Shown here piece by piece: positions 44,787 through 53,918 of a stretch of DNA of 64,000 nucleotides. Within the stretch, counting starts at the first letter, position 1, and each line of letters starts with the position of its first letter. The DNA is from Streptomyces rhizosphaerihabitans (GTDB taxonomy: Bacteria > Actinomycetota > Actinomycetes > Streptomycetales > Streptomycetaceae): NCBI RefSeq assembly GCF_025399795.1, contig NZ_JAODTZ010000024.1, forward strand, positions 62,001 through 126,000, written 5' to 3'. The position numbers and the translations under genes were made by a program. Under the pieces are notes generated by a model. That model did no database searches and was not told the origin of the DNA. It was given only the letters and a program-made list of their open reading frames with translations.

Positions 44787-46613
44787 TCATCGCTGGTCGG
44801 CCGGGGCGGGACCGTCGTCGATGAAGCCGCCCGACTGGTGGCGCCACAGCTTCGCGTAGGCGCCGTCCGACGCGAGCAGCTCCTGGTGCGTGCCCTGTTC
44901 GACGATCTTTCCCTGGTCGAGGACGACCAGCCGGTCCATGGTGGCGACCGTGCTCAGCCGGTGCGCCACCACGAGCGCCGTGCGCCTCTCCATGAGCCGC
45001 CACAGCGCCTCCTGGACGAGGATCTCACTCTCGGAGTCGAGGGCACTGGTCGCCTCGTCGAGGAGCAGGATCGGCGCGTCGCGCAGGATCGCGCGGGCGA
45101 GGGCGACGCGCTGGCGCTGGCCGCCGGAGAGCTTGATGCCGCGCTCTCCGACCATGGTGGCGAAACCGTCCGGCAGCGCGTCGGCGAACTCCGTGACGTG
45201 CGCCGCCTCGGCGGCGCGGCGGATCTCCGCCTCGGTGGCGTCCGGACGGGCGAAGGCGATGTTGTCCCGCAGTGTGCGGTGGAACATCGCCGGGTCCTGC
45301 GGCACGTAGGCGATCAGGCTGCGCAGGTCGGCCTGGCGCAGCCTGCTGATGTCCTGGCCACCGATCAGGATGCAGCCGTCGTCGATGTCCGTCATCCGCA
45401 GCAGCAGCCGGGTGAGCGTGGTCTTGCCTCCGCCGGACCGGCCGACCAGACCGATCTTCGCTCCGCTGGGTACGGCCAGTTCGAGCCCGGTGAAGAGCGG
45501 CCTCGCCCCGCCGTGGGTGAAGGTCACCTGTTCGAAGCGGACGTCGGCTCCGCGGGACCGCAAGGGCTCCGGGGCGACCGGGTCGAGCACGGTCGGTGGC
45601 GTCATCAGCAGTTCGGTGAACTGGGCGGCCTCCGTCATCGAGCTTTCCAGACGGCGGTAGATCTGGTTGAACTCGAACATGATCCGGGTCGCGTTGGCGT
45701 AGTACGTGAAGGCGACCACGACCGCCTCCACGCCGTGCCCGCCCCCGCCGAGCGTGATCGCGAGCAGCAGGCCGAGCGCGTTGGTCAGGACGGACATCGG
45801 CGCGACGAACGTGTCGATGCGCAGGTTGCCGTAGTCCCACGACAGCAGGGTGAGCCGCCGCGATGCCGCGACACGGGACCGGTGCTCGGCCGCCTCGCGC
45901 TCCTCGGCGGCGAAGGCCCGGACGGTGTCCATGTTCATCAGGCTGTCGGCGACATGGCCCGAGACCCGGGCGATCGCCTCCTCCCGCCGGTCGACGAGCG
46001 CCTGGCGGCGCCGGATGAGCGGCACCACGCACAGCCCCGTCACGGCGATCATCACCAGGAGTCCGACCACGAGCAGCGGTTCGTAGCGCCACAGCACCAC
46101 CGACCCGAACACGAGCGGCACCAGGCTGCCCACGACCTGGAACGTCATCGTGTCGACGAATTCCTCGAAACGGGAGGCGAAGCTCAGCACCCGCTTGGTC
46201 AGCGAGCCGGCGAAGTTGTCGTGGAAGAACGAGGCGTCCTTGGCGAACAGTTCGTCCATGCCGATCACGTACAACTGCTCGATACCGAGCGCGTCCAGGC
46301 GGTTCAGGCAGTGCAGACCGAGGCGCCAGAAGGCCTCTGCGAGCAGCAGGACGCCACCGAACGCGAGGACGTAGGGCAGCGCGGCACCGACGGAGACACC
46401 GCTGCCGTCGCCCGCGATACGGCCGACGAGCTTCGCGACGATGAGCGGCGCGATGTAGCTGATGCCGATGTTGCCGAGTGCCGGCATCAGCATGGCGGGC
46501 ACCGTCAGCCGCCGGAGCCGACGCAACTCCCTTCCGTAGTAACGAAGTGCGAGGAGGACCGAGCCCCTGCCCGGTAAGGCCTTGCGCGATTCAGGCGATT
46601 CAGGAGAAGCCAT
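44787..46613 (-). CDS. ABC exporter, fused membrane and ATPase domains
   Basis: A 608-aa half-transporter of the type I exporter (MsbA-like) family. Residues 1-330 form the six-helix membrane domain (AMLMPALGNIGISYIAPLIV, ALPYVLAFGGVLLLAEAFW, LVVGLLVMIAVTGLCVVPL). The ATPase has Walker A GLVGRSGGGKTT, Q loop YVPQDPAMFHRT, signature LSGGQRQRVALARAIL, Walker B ILLLDEATSALD and switch VVAHRLSTV. It probably works as a homodimer; substrate unknown. Monocistronic, convergent with the kinase gene. Confidence 0.92.
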   Translation of the reverse strand: MASPESPESRKALPGRGSVLLALRYYGRELRRLRRLTVPAMLMPALGNIGISYIAPLIVAKLVGRIAGDGSGVSVGAALPYVLAFGGVLLLAEAFWRLGLHCLNRLDALGIEQLYVIGMDELFAKDASFFHDNFAGSLTKRVLSFASRFEEFVDTMTFQVVGSLVPLVFGSVVLWRYEPLLVVGLLVMIAVTGLCVVPLIRRRQALVDRREEAIARVSGHVADSLMNMDTVRAFAAEEREAAEHRSRVAASRRLTLLSWDYGNLRIDTFVAPMSVLTNALGLLLAITLGGGGHGVEAVVVAFTYYANATRIMFEFNQIYRRLESSMTEAAQFTELLMTPPTVLDPVAPEPLRSRGADVRFEQVTFTHGGARPLFTGLELAVPSGAKIGLVGRSGGGKTTLTRLLLRMTDIDDGCILIGGQDISRLRQADLRSLIAYVPQDPAMFHRTLRDNIAFARPDATEAEIRRAAEAAHVTEFADALPDGFATMVGERGIKLSGGQRQRVALARAILRDAPILLLDEATSALDSESEILVQEALWRLMERRTALVVAHRLSTVATMDRLVVLDQGKIVEQGTHQELLASDGAYAKLWRHQSGGFIDDGPAPADQR

Positions 46614-46832
46614 CTCACCCCTGTGTCGTCGTACGGCTGCCCGTCACACCTCGCATGGTTCACGAATGCGCCGATGTACGTATATGGGGCAGTCCAGGAG
46701 TTGCAGTGTCCCGTGACGGCGGCCACGAGGTCCAAGCGTTTTTCTCGGCCATCGGGCCGTACCGGACAGCTGTACGACCTCGGCCGGCGTCGGTGGCGGA
46801 CGACCACGGACGGCCGCGCGGGGGTACGACAA

Positions 46833-46865
46833 AGGCCGCTTTCTCAGTTGCTGAGAAAACGGCCT
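46833..46865 (-). terminator. Terminator of tRNA-Pro (copy 2)
   Basis: A 15-bp stem with one mismatch: AGGCCGCTTTCTCAG (46833-46847), loop TTG, complement at 46851-46865. It lies 20 bases downstream of the tRNA on the minus strand and is followed by TTTGTC. Confidence 0.75.
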
Positions 46866-46885
46866 CTGAACCACGACTCAAAAAG

Positions 46886-46959
<74 letters not shown>

Positions 46960-47160
46960 ATGCCCGTCTGACCTGGGGTTTCCCCTGGCTGGACGTGCAC
47001 GGAAACAATACCGCACTCGTGCCGGTGGTCGCGCACCCGTTTTGCGCGGGCCGACGGTCGGCATCGCGCGGAATCGGACGGGCGGTACACGTCCGGCGGT
47101 GACCTCACCTTCGACCGAGGGCGCGTGCTCGCCCTCGGGACGATCACGGCGGAGCGCCCG
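46960..47160. other. Upstream region of tRNA-Pro copy 2, no gene
   Basis: Part of a 428-bp gene-free gap (46960-47387) that also holds the low-complexity tract listed next. The tRNA promoter should lie here; no clear consensus boxes were seen. Confidence 0.35.
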
Positions 47161-47247
47161 CACACACCCCGACCTGCCCCGACCTGCCCGGACCTGCCCT
47201 GGCCCTGGCCCTGGCCTGGCCTGCCCTGGCCTGGCCTGGCCTGCTCG
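47161..47247. repeat. Low-complexity pyrimidine-rich tract
   Basis: A run of GACCTGCCC units passes into CCTGGC units, repeated about a dozen times. It is probably a slippage-prone simple repeat in the intergenic region between tRNA-Pro and the MFS gene. Confidence 0.7.
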
Positions 47248-47387
47248 AAGGTGACCGGTTCCCGCTGTCCGAGGGGCGGAACCGTCGAGGACCGGCCGAG
47301 CGGACACGGCTCGGCGGGCGATCCCCTCAGGAGCGGATCGACGGGTGCCAGGCGGCACGGGTACGCGCGCGCCATGCACCGACCCGC

Positions 47388-48992
47388 TCACACGGCTCGG
47401 CTGTTGTCCCGTCCGACCGGTTCGAGCGATACGGCGGCGGTGGTCCGCGGCCGGGGCACGGGGCCATCGACGCGCACCAAGTTGCGTATCGCGGGGACCG
47501 AGAGCAGGGCCGTGGAGACGACGAGGGTCATGACGCCGGCTATGAGCAGGACGTTGTCGGCGCCGAGGGCCGCGGCGGCGGGTCCCGCGAGTGCCTGGCC
47601 GACAGGCATCATGGCCAGGGACCCGGCGACGTCGTAGGCGTGGATGCGGTTGAGGACGTCGGGCGCCACCTGCGTCTGCACGCTGGTCGCCCACATCACG
47701 CCCCAGAGCGACGTGCCCGCTCCGGCGATCATCGCTCCCGCCGACATGGCGGCCACGCCGAGTCCCGCCCCGACGGACGCGGGAAAGCAGGCGAAGGCGA
47801 AGAGGGCGAACGAACCGGCGCGCAGCATGCGTCGCGGACGCAGTCGCAGGGCGACGAGCCCGCCGATCACGGTGCCGGCGCCGAGAGCCGAGTTGATCAG
47901 GCCGTAGGCGCGGGGGCCGTGCTGCTGCACCACCTCGGTCGCCACCAGGGGGACGGTCGGGCCCCAGACGGAGATCATGTAGACGCACCAGATCACGATG
48001 ACGGCCCACAACCACGTACGGGATCTGAACTCCCGCCACCCTTCGGCGAGATCGGCCTTGAAGCTGCCGCTGTGGACCCGGCTTCCGGGTGCGGCCGGAG
48101 GCAGGCGGAGCAGCAGCAGACACACGGCGCTCAGCGCGAAGGTGCCGGCGTGGGCCACGAAGACCCCTCCCGCGGAGGCGAACGCGACCAGCAGACCCGC
48201 CAGGGCGGGGCCGGCGAGCTGGGCCGCGGACTCGGCGATCCGAATGGCTCCGTTGGCTCCCTGTATGTCGGTGGCGAGGCGCGGCACGGTGCTGGCGACA
48301 CCGGGCTGGAAGACCGCGCCCGCCACGCCGTTGACCGCGCCGATCACACAGATCTGCCAGAGGATCACGTGGTCGGTGAAGAAGAGGGTGGCGGCGATGG
48401 ACTGGGCCACCAGCCGCACGAGGTCGGCGCCGATCATCAGTTTGCGGGTGCTGAAGCGGTCGGCGATCACTCCACCGAAGATCACCAGTCCGGCGAAGGG
48501 GGCGGCCGACGCGGCCATGGCGAGACCGACGGCGCCCACCCCGTACCCGTACTGCAGCAGTCCCGCGGCAAGGGCCACCGGCAGCATGGTGTCGCCGAGC
48601 CGGGCGAGGGCACGCGCGACGAAGAACAGGGCGAAGTCGCGCGACCAGACGGGCCTGGGCGGCCGGTCGGCAAGGATGCCGGGGCGGGTGCGACCCGGGC
48701 CCGGCACCGCGGACGCCTCGCTCCGCCGCCCCGCCGAGCCGCCTCCGATCGAGCCGCCCTCTGCAGAGCCGTCGTACGCCGAGCCGCCTCCCCCGCGACC
48801 GCCGTCCCCCGCGCGACCGCCTTCGAAGGCGTCGTACGCCGAACGACCCCCTGCAGAGCCGTCGTACGCCGAGCCGCGACCGCCGTCCACCGCACGGCCC
48901 CCTACGGAGTCGTCGTACGCCGAACGGCGCGCTGCCGCGCGATCCGACGGCTCTGCGTGCAGTGGCTCCTCGCCCGATGACTTCGTGGTCAT
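47388..48992 (-). CDS. MFS transporter with repetitive N-terminal extension
   Basis: A 534-aa permease of the MFS_3/enterobactin-exporter-like type with about 12 hydrophobic segments. The conserved part starts at about residue 105 with WSRDFALFFVARALARLGDTMLP and includes GVIADRFSTRKLMIGADLVR. The first 100 residues are soluble, low-complexity and repetitive (SAYDGSAGGR-type units), encoded by near-exact DNA repeats. It is unclear whether this tail is translated; ATG at 48992 is the only clean upstream start, with no strong ribosome site. Substrate unknown. Confidence 0.82.
   Translation of the reverse strand: MTTKSSGEEPLHAEPSDRAAARRSAYDDSVGGRAVDGGRGSAYDGSAGGRSAYDAFEGGRAGDGGRGGGGSAYDGSAEGGSIGGGSAGRRSEASAVPGPGRTRPGILADRPPRPVWSRDFALFFVARALARLGDTMLPVALAAGLLQYGYGVGAVGLAMAASAAPFAGLVIFGGVIADRFSTRKLMIGADLVRLVAQSIAATLFFTDHVILWQICVIGAVNGVAGAVFQPGVASTVPRLATDIQGANGAIRIAESAAQLAGPALAGLLVAFASAGGVFVAHAGTFALSAVCLLLLRLPPAAPGSRVHSGSFKADLAEGWREFRSRTWLWAVIVIWCVYMISVWGPTVPLVATEVVQQHGPRAYGLINSALGAGTVIGGLVALRLRPRRMLRAGSFALFAFACFPASVGAGLGVAAMSAGAMIAGAGTSLWGVMWATSVQTQVAPDVLNRIHAYDVAGSLAMMPVGQALAGPAAAALGADNVLLIAGVMTLVVSTALLSVPAIRNLVRVDGPVPRPRTTAAVSLEPVGRDNSRAV
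48761..48925 (-). repeat. Repeats encoding the SAYD-GGR tail of the MFS protein
   Basis: A 27-bp sequence beginning CTGCAGAGCCGTCGTACGCC is exactly duplicated at 48761-48787 and 48851-48877. Shorter copies of GTCGTACGCCGA lie at 48831 and 48911. They encode SAYD-containing units. Confidence 0.7.
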
Positions 48993-49138
48993 CCCGCTCG
49001 CGCCCCTCCCCCCTGCCCCCACGGCTCCCCCACGAAGCCGCCCGTCCCGCTCTTCAGCCGCACTTCCGGATCACTCCCGCTTCCGGATCACTCCCGCTTC
49101 GGATCATGCCACGGGGCACCGACAACGCAGCAGCCGTT

Positions 49139-49498
49139 TCAGCCGGCGGACGGGAGCCCCAACTCGGGGTGGGCGTCGACCAGTCGGGGCGGGGCCGCCT
49201 GGCGCCAGGAGTCGGCGAGGATGTCGCGGAGTTCGTCGTCGTCCTCCAGGGCGGCGAGCCGGGCCCGGACCCAGGCGAAACCGGCCTCGTGATCGGCGAT
49301 CCAGAACTTCCCCGGCTCGGCCAGGACCAGTTCGTCGCGCTCCTCCTTCGGGCAGCGCACGGCGATGGAGGTCTCCGCCTCGGGCAGCGTGGCGAACATC
49401 TTTCCCGCGACCCGGAAGGTGGGCATGCTCCAGGCGATCTTCTCCGACGTGTCCGGCAGGGAGAGGGCGATACGGCGTACGTCTTCGGCATCCGGCAT
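49139..49498 (-). CDS. MmcQ/YjbR family DNA-binding protein
   Basis: A 119-aa single-domain protein of the YjbR/CyaY-like fold. Landmarks are VRRIALSLPDTSEKIAWSMP, FRVAGKMFATL and the C-terminal RDILADSWRQAAPPRLV. The ATG at 49498 starts the fold; the upstream 18 codons in frame have no support. YjbR-like proteins are small MmcQ-type proteins with proposed DNA binding but no established specific role. Confidence 0.85.
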   Translation of the reverse strand: MPDAEDVRRIALSLPDTSEKIAWSMPTFRVAGKMFATLPEAETSIAVRCPKEERDELVLAEPGKFWIADHEAGFAWVRARLAALEDDDELRDILADSWRQAAPPRLVDAHPELGLPSAG

Positions 49499-49622
49499 GA
49501 GACGCACGCTAGCCAATGGCACTGACATCGACGCGGCGAAGCGCGACGTCAACGCACGACGTCAGCGGCGGGTCGGGGCGTGCCGCCCGCCGGGCCGGGT
49601 ACCCCACCGGGGCCGCGCCCTG

Positions 49623-50159
49623 TCACGCGTCGCCGGCGGACGCTCCCAGTTGCTTGTAGAAGATCGTCGTCGGACGCGGTTCACCCGACGGCGTCGCCGC
49701 GTAGTCCGGTATCGCCCCGAGCCGGGTCCAGCCCGCGGAGAGGTAGAGGGACTCGGCGGGGCTGTCGGTCTCGGTGTCCAGGTGGAGGAGGGTGACTCCC
49801 GCGGCGGCCGCCTCCGTCTCCGCGGTCGCGAGGAGCGTACGGCCGCGGCCCTGCCCGCGGCCGTCCCGGTGGACCATCAACTCGACGAGTTCGGCGCGGT
49901 GGCGGCTGTTGGGTTTGTCCGGGAAGGCGAGGGCGACCGTGCCGAGCAGCCGGTCGTCGCTGTGGGCGACCCAGACCGTGAGGTGCCCGGCCGAGACCGC
50001 GTCCGCGCGCTCCCGCCACCAGGCGACGGCCGCCGTGCGGTCGAGCGGGGCGAGGAATCCGATCGAGGCGCCGCCGTCCACGGTGTCGGTGAGCAGGTCC
50101 GCCAACTCATCGACCACACGATGGAGTTCAGCTGGAGTGAGGCGGACGACGGCGATCAC
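49623..50159 (-). CDS. GNAT-family N-acetyltransferase
   Basis: A 178-aa acetyltransferase. The acetyl-CoA pyrophosphate loop lies in VHRDGRGQGRGRTLL (motif A, Q/RxxGxG/A), with LVELMV as the preceding strand and YLSAGWTRLG as motif B. The N-terminal part is typical of the aminoglycoside-like GNAT group. It overlaps the small cupin gene by four bases (ATGA), so the two are co-translated. Substrate unknown. Confidence 0.85.
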   Translation of the reverse strand: MIAVVRLTPAELHRVVDELADLLTDTVDGGASIGFLAPLDRTAAVAWWRERADAVSAGHLTVWVAHSDDRLLGTVALAFPDKPNSRHRAELVELMVHRDGRGQGRGRTLLATAETEAAAAGVTLLHLDTETDSPAESLYLSAGWTRLGAIPDYAATPSGEPRPTTIFYKQLGASAGDA

Positions 50160-50395
50160 GGCAGCACCACCGCCAGCGCGTACCGCCCGTCCTCGGGTCC
50201 GGGGCAGCGAAAACGCGTCGGGCCCCGTACCCGCAACCGGAGGCAGTCGCCCGCGCCGAGGCGGTGTTCGACGTCCCGCGCGGTCACGTCGAGCGTTCCG
50301 TCGAGAACCCAGATGTACTGCTCCGGGCCGGGTACGGGAGGCCAGTCGCGCCCCGAGCCGGGCGTCGACCGCAGCATCGTCCTCACTTCTCGCAT
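50156..50395 (-). CDS. Small cupin protein lacking its usual HTH domain
   Basis: A 79-aa cupin. YIWVLDGTLDVTARDVEHRL and GAGDCLRLRVRGPTRFRCPG match the sensor half of XRE-cupin regulators, in which an N-terminal HTH of about 80-100 residues normally precedes this domain. No HTH is found in any frame upstream of 50395; the LysR gene begins only 36 bp away. It is either a truncated regulator or a stand-alone ligand-binding cupin. Overlaps the GNAT gene by four bases. Confidence 0.6.
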   Translation of the reverse strand: MREVRTMLRSTPGSGRDWPPVPGPEQYIWVLDGTLDVTARDVEHRLGAGDCLRLRVRGPTRFRCPGPEDGRYALAVVLP

Positions 50396-50431
50396 CCGGG
50401 ACGCTATCCCGGGTATGAGAAGTGATCGGAG

Positions 50432-51337
50432 TCAGTCGACCGTCGCCGCTTGGGCCAAGGCCTCCAGTACGGGCCGGATCAGCGGGTGGTCCTCCGCGCC
50501 ACGGCGTACGGCGGCGAAGACGCGGCGGGTGGGCGCGATGCCGTCGACGGGGCGCACGACCACACCCGTGAGTTCCATGCCGCGCAGCGCCGAGCGGGGA
50601 ACCAGGGCGACGCCCGCGTCGGCGGAGGCGAGGGCGACGACGGCGCGGAAGTCGTCCGAGGAGTGTTCGAGGCGCGGCTGGAATCCGGCGTTCTCGCAGG
50701 CCAGGACGACCACGTCATGGCAGGGGTTGCCCGGGTACGGGCCGATCCACGGGTCCTTGGCCAGCTCCGCGAGCGGCACCTCCTCGGCGTCGGCCAGGCG
50801 GTGGGTGACGGGGACGACCGCGTCGAAGGGCTCGGCGTAGAGCGGGACGTGCGTCAGCCGCGGGTCGTCCGCGTCCGGGGCACCCCGGTACTCGACGGCC
50901 ACCGCGATGTCGACCTGCCGGTCGAGCACCATCGGCAGGCTGGCGTCGCCCTCGGCGTCCTGGACGCGGACGAGGATGCCCGGCGCCGTGACGGCGAGGC
51001 GGGCCAGGGCGGGGGCCACGACCAGGCCGATGCCGGTCGCGAAGGAGGCCACCGTGACCGTACCGGCGGAGCCCGAGCTGTACGCGGCCAACTCGGCCTC
51101 CGCACGCTCAAGTTGAGCCAGGACGGCGTTCGTGTGGCCGAGCAGGATCTCGCCCGCGGGCGTCAGCCGTACGCCCTTGGCGCCGCGCTCGACGAGCCGG
51201 TGGCCCGTCTCCTGCTCCAGGGCGGTCAGCTGCTGCGAGACCGCCGAGGGCGTGAGATAGAGCGCGGCGGCCGCCGCCGTCACCGTGCGGTGGTCGGCCA
51301 CCGCACGAAGGATGTGGAGCCGCCGCGCTTCGATCAT
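50432..51337 (-). CDS. LysR-family transcriptional regulator
   Basis: A 301-aa regulator. The N-terminal winged helix is complete: RLHILRAVADHRTVTAAAAAL, LTPSAVSQQLTALEQETGHRL and RGAKGVRLTPAGE. The rest is the type 2 periplasmic-binding-like effector domain with GTVTVASFATGIGLVVAPAL. It is transcribed toward the cupin and GNAT genes; whether they are its targets is not clear. Confidence 0.9.
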   Translation of the reverse strand: MIEARRLHILRAVADHRTVTAAAAALYLTPSAVSQQLTALEQETGHRLVERGAKGVRLTPAGEILLGHTNAVLAQLERAEAELAAYSSGSAGTVTVASFATGIGLVVAPALARLAVTAPGILVRVQDAEGDASLPMVLDRQVDIAVAVEYRGAPDADDPRLTHVPLYAEPFDAVVPVTHRLADAEEVPLAELAKDPWIGPYPGNPCHDVVVLACENAGFQPRLEHSSDDFRAVVALASADAGVALVPRSALRGMELTGVVVRPVDGIAPTRRVFAAVRRGAEDHPLIRPVLEALAQAATVD

Positions 51338-51416
51338 GCGACCGATTCTCTCAGGTCACACGCCTTTTCCGGCCATCAGGCCGGTGTGCGCCCCCGGACG
51401 TGAGGGCGCACCCGCG

Positions 51417-52610
51417 TCAGGCGTCGAGTTCCGCGCGCGCCGCCACGAAGGCGTCCACGGCCCGGTTCACGTCCTCGGTGGAGTGTCCCGCGGACAGCTG
51501 TACGCGGATACGGGCCTTGTCCTGCGGGACGACCGGGTACGAGAAGCCGATCACGTACACGCCGCGCTCCAGGAGCAGCTCCGCCATGCGGCCGGCGACG
51601 GACGCGTCACCGATCATGACGGGGGCGATCGCGTGGTCGCCGGGGAGGATGTCGAAGCCCTCCGCGGTCATCCGGGAGCGGAACAGCGCGGTGTTCTCCG
51701 CGAGCCGGACGCGCAGGTCGTCGGCGGACTCCAGCAGGTCGAGGACCTTCAGGGAGGCCGCGGCGATCACCGGGGCGAGCGTGTTCGAGAAGAGGTACGG
51801 GCGGGACCGCTGGCGCAGCAGGGCGACGATCTCGGCGCGGGCCGCGACATAGCCGCCGGAGGCGCCGCCGAGGGCCTTGCCGAGGGTGCCGGTGATGATG
51901 TCGACGCGGTCCATGACCCCGTGCAGCTCGGGGGTGCCGCGGCCGCCGGGGCCGACGAAGCCGACGGCGTGCGAGTCGTCGACCATGACCATCGCGTCGT
52001 AGCGGTCGGCGAGGTCGCAGATCTCCTTCAGGGGGGCGACATAGCCGTCCATCGAGAAGACGCCGTCGGTGACGATCAGGCGGCGGCGCGCGTCGGAGGC
52101 CTCCTTGAGCTGGGCCTCCAGGTCGGCCATGTCGCGGTTGGCGTACCGGAAGCGGCGCGCCTTGGACAGCCGGATGCCGTCGATGATCGAGGCGTGGTTG
52201 AGGGCGTCGGAGATGACCGCGTCCTCGGCGCCGAGGAGGGTCTCGAAGACTCCGCCGTTGGCGTCGAAGCAGGAGGAGTAGAGGATCGTGTCCTCCTGGC
52301 CGAGGAACGCGGACAGCCGCGCCTCCAGTTCCTTGTGCACCTCCTGCGTACCGCAGATGAAGCGCACGGAGGCCATGCCGTAACCCCAGCGGTCGAGCGC
52401 CGCGTGGGCGGCGGCGACGACCTCGGGGTGGTCGGCGAGGCCGAGGTAGTTGTTCGCGCAGAAGTTGAGGACCTCACCGGGGCGGCCGCCCGCGGTGACG
52501 CTCACGGTCGCGGACTGCGGGGTGCCGATGACCCGCTCGGGCTTGTGCAGCCCGGCGGCGCGGATCTCGTCGAGGGTGGTGCGGAGGTCGTCGCGCACGG
52601 AGTCGAACAT
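51417..52610 (-). CDS. kbl: Glycine C-acetyltransferase (2-amino-3-ketobutyrate CoA ligase)
   Basis: A 397-aa PLP enzyme that cleaves 2-amino-3-ketobutyrate with CoA to glycine and acetyl-CoA. The PLP lysine is K245 in ITGTLGKALGGASGGYV, at the position of E. coli K244. Other landmarks are NNYLGLADHPEV, SVRFICGTQEVHKELE and VDDSHAVGFVG. Of two adjacent ATGs (52613, 52610) the second is better spaced from AAGGAA. It follows tdh with a 19-bp gap, forming the classical threonine degradation operon. Confidence 0.95.
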   Translation of the reverse strand: MFDSVRDDLRTTLDEIRAAGLHKPERVIGTPQSATVSVTAGGRPGEVLNFCANNYLGLADHPEVVAAAHAALDRWGYGMASVRFICGTQEVHKELEARLSAFLGQEDTILYSSCFDANGGVFETLLGAEDAVISDALNHASIIDGIRLSKARRFRYANRDMADLEAQLKEASDARRRLIVTDGVFSMDGYVAPLKEICDLADRYDAMVMVDDSHAVGFVGPGGRGTPELHGVMDRVDIITGTLGKALGGASGGYVAARAEIVALLRQRSRPYLFSNTLAPVIAAASLKVLDLLESADDLRVRLAENTALFRSRMTAEGFDILPGDHAIAPVMIGDASVAGRMAELLLERGVYVIGFSYPVVPQDKARIRVQLSAGHSTEDVNRAVDAFVAARAELDA

Positions 52611-52629
52611 CATCAGTTCCTTAGAGTCC

Positions 52630-53658
52630 TCAGAGGGTCCAGTCGAGAATGACCTTGCCGCCACGGCCGCCGGCCGCGTCGTCGAACGCTTCCTCGTAGT
52701 CCCGGAATCCGTAACGGCCGGTGATCACGGGCGAGAGGTCGAGGCCGCTCTCCAGGAGGACCGACATCGAGTACCACGTCTCGAACATCTCGCGGCCGTA
52801 GATGCCCTTGATCGTGATCATGGAGGTGACGATCCGGGACCAGTCGACCGGGAACTCCTGGGCGGGCAGGCCCAGCATCGCGATCCGCCCGCCGTGGGTC
52901 ATGTTGGCGATCATCTCGCGCATGGCCTCGGGGCGGCCGGACATCTCCAGGCCGATGTCGAAGCCCTCGCGCAGGCCGAGCGTGCGCTGCCCGTCGGCGA
53001 TCGTGGAGCCCGCGACGTTCAGGGCGAGGCTGACGCCGATCTTGCGGGCCAGCTCAAGGCGCTCCTCGCTGACGTCGGTGATGACGACGTTGCGGGCACC
53101 CGCGTGGCGTGCCACGGCCGCGGCCATCAGGCCGATCGGGCCGGCGCCGGTGATCAGGACGTCCTCGCCGACGAGCGGGAAGGACAGCGCGGTGTGCACG
53201 GCGTTGCCGAACGGGTCGAAGATCGCGGCGACATCGAGGTCGACCGGGACGCGGTGCACCCACACGTTCTGCGCGGGCAGCACGACGTACTCGGCGAACG
53301 CGCCGTCGCGGCCGACTCCGAGACCGACGGTGGCACGGCAGAGGTGACGCCGCCCGGCGAGACAGTTGCGGCACTTGCCGCAGACCAGGTGCCCCTCGCC
53401 GCTGACGCGGTCGCCGATGGTGATGTCTGCGACGTCGCGGCCGGTCTCGACGACCTCGCCGACGAACTCGTGCCCGAGGACGAGCGGCGTCTTGATGGCC
53501 TGCTGCGCCCAGCCGTCCCAGTTGCGGATGTGCAGGTCGGTGCCGCAGATCCCGGTCCTGAGGACCTTGATCAGTACCTCACCGGGGCCGGCCTGCGGCT
53601 CCGGAACGTCCGTGAGCCAGAGTCCGGGCTCCGCCTTCTCCTTGACCAGCGCCTTCAC
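52630..53658 (-). CDS. tdh: L-threonine 3-dehydrogenase
   Basis: A 342-aa zinc alcohol dehydrogenase-type enzyme, oxidising threonine to 2-amino-3-ketobutyrate with NAD. Catalytic zinc residues C38 and H43 lie in GICGTDLHIRNWD, as in E. coli Tdh; GHEFVGEVVE follows, and the structural zinc loop is CGKCRNCLAGRRHLC. The NAD-binding motif is LITGAGPIGLMAAAVARHAG. First gene of the tdh-kbl operon; the upstream 260 bp to the GAF gene contain an AT-rich patch near 53752-53775 that may belong to its promoter. Confidence 0.95.
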   Translation of the reverse strand: MKALVKEKAEPGLWLTDVPEPQAGPGEVLIKVLRTGICGTDLHIRNWDGWAQQAIKTPLVLGHEFVGEVVETGRDVADITIGDRVSGEGHLVCGKCRNCLAGRRHLCRATVGLGVGRDGAFAEYVVLPAQNVWVHRVPVDLDVAAIFDPFGNAVHTALSFPLVGEDVLITGAGPIGLMAAAVARHAGARNVVITDVSEERLELARKIGVSLALNVAGSTIADGQRTLGLREGFDIGLEMSGRPEAMREMIANMTHGGRIAMLGLPAQEFPVDWSRIVTSMITIKGIYGREMFETWYSMSVLLESGLDLSPVITGRYGFRDYEEAFDDAAGGRGGKVILDWTL

Positions 53659-53918
53659 TTGACGGCTCCTGTGCGTGAGATCCCGGGAAAGAGCACGCCG
53701 AAAGAGGCCCGCACCGGGGAGAGGGGTGAATTCACCCAGGAATCTGCCGTACGACGGTGCCCTCGGTCCATCGAGGATTTCTTAAGCGCGGCCCCAGCTT
53801 TCCTTCACACCCCAGTTCTCCCTAGCCCTGCCCGGGGTCGGATGTCGGAGGGCCGTAGTGGCCCAAGAGGGGGATCGCGGTATCCGGAGGCGACTGCTTG
53901 GCGTCCTCCCCCCTCGCG

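Noticed and set aside
42526..45003. 825-codon minus-strand frame over the GAF kinase
   Set aside because: Antisense shadow of a gene with clear kinase motifs; translation is low-complexity and without motifs.
44736..46577. 613-codon plus-strand frame over the ABC exporter
   Set aside because: Antisense of a gene with all ABC motifs; Arg/Gln-rich shadow.
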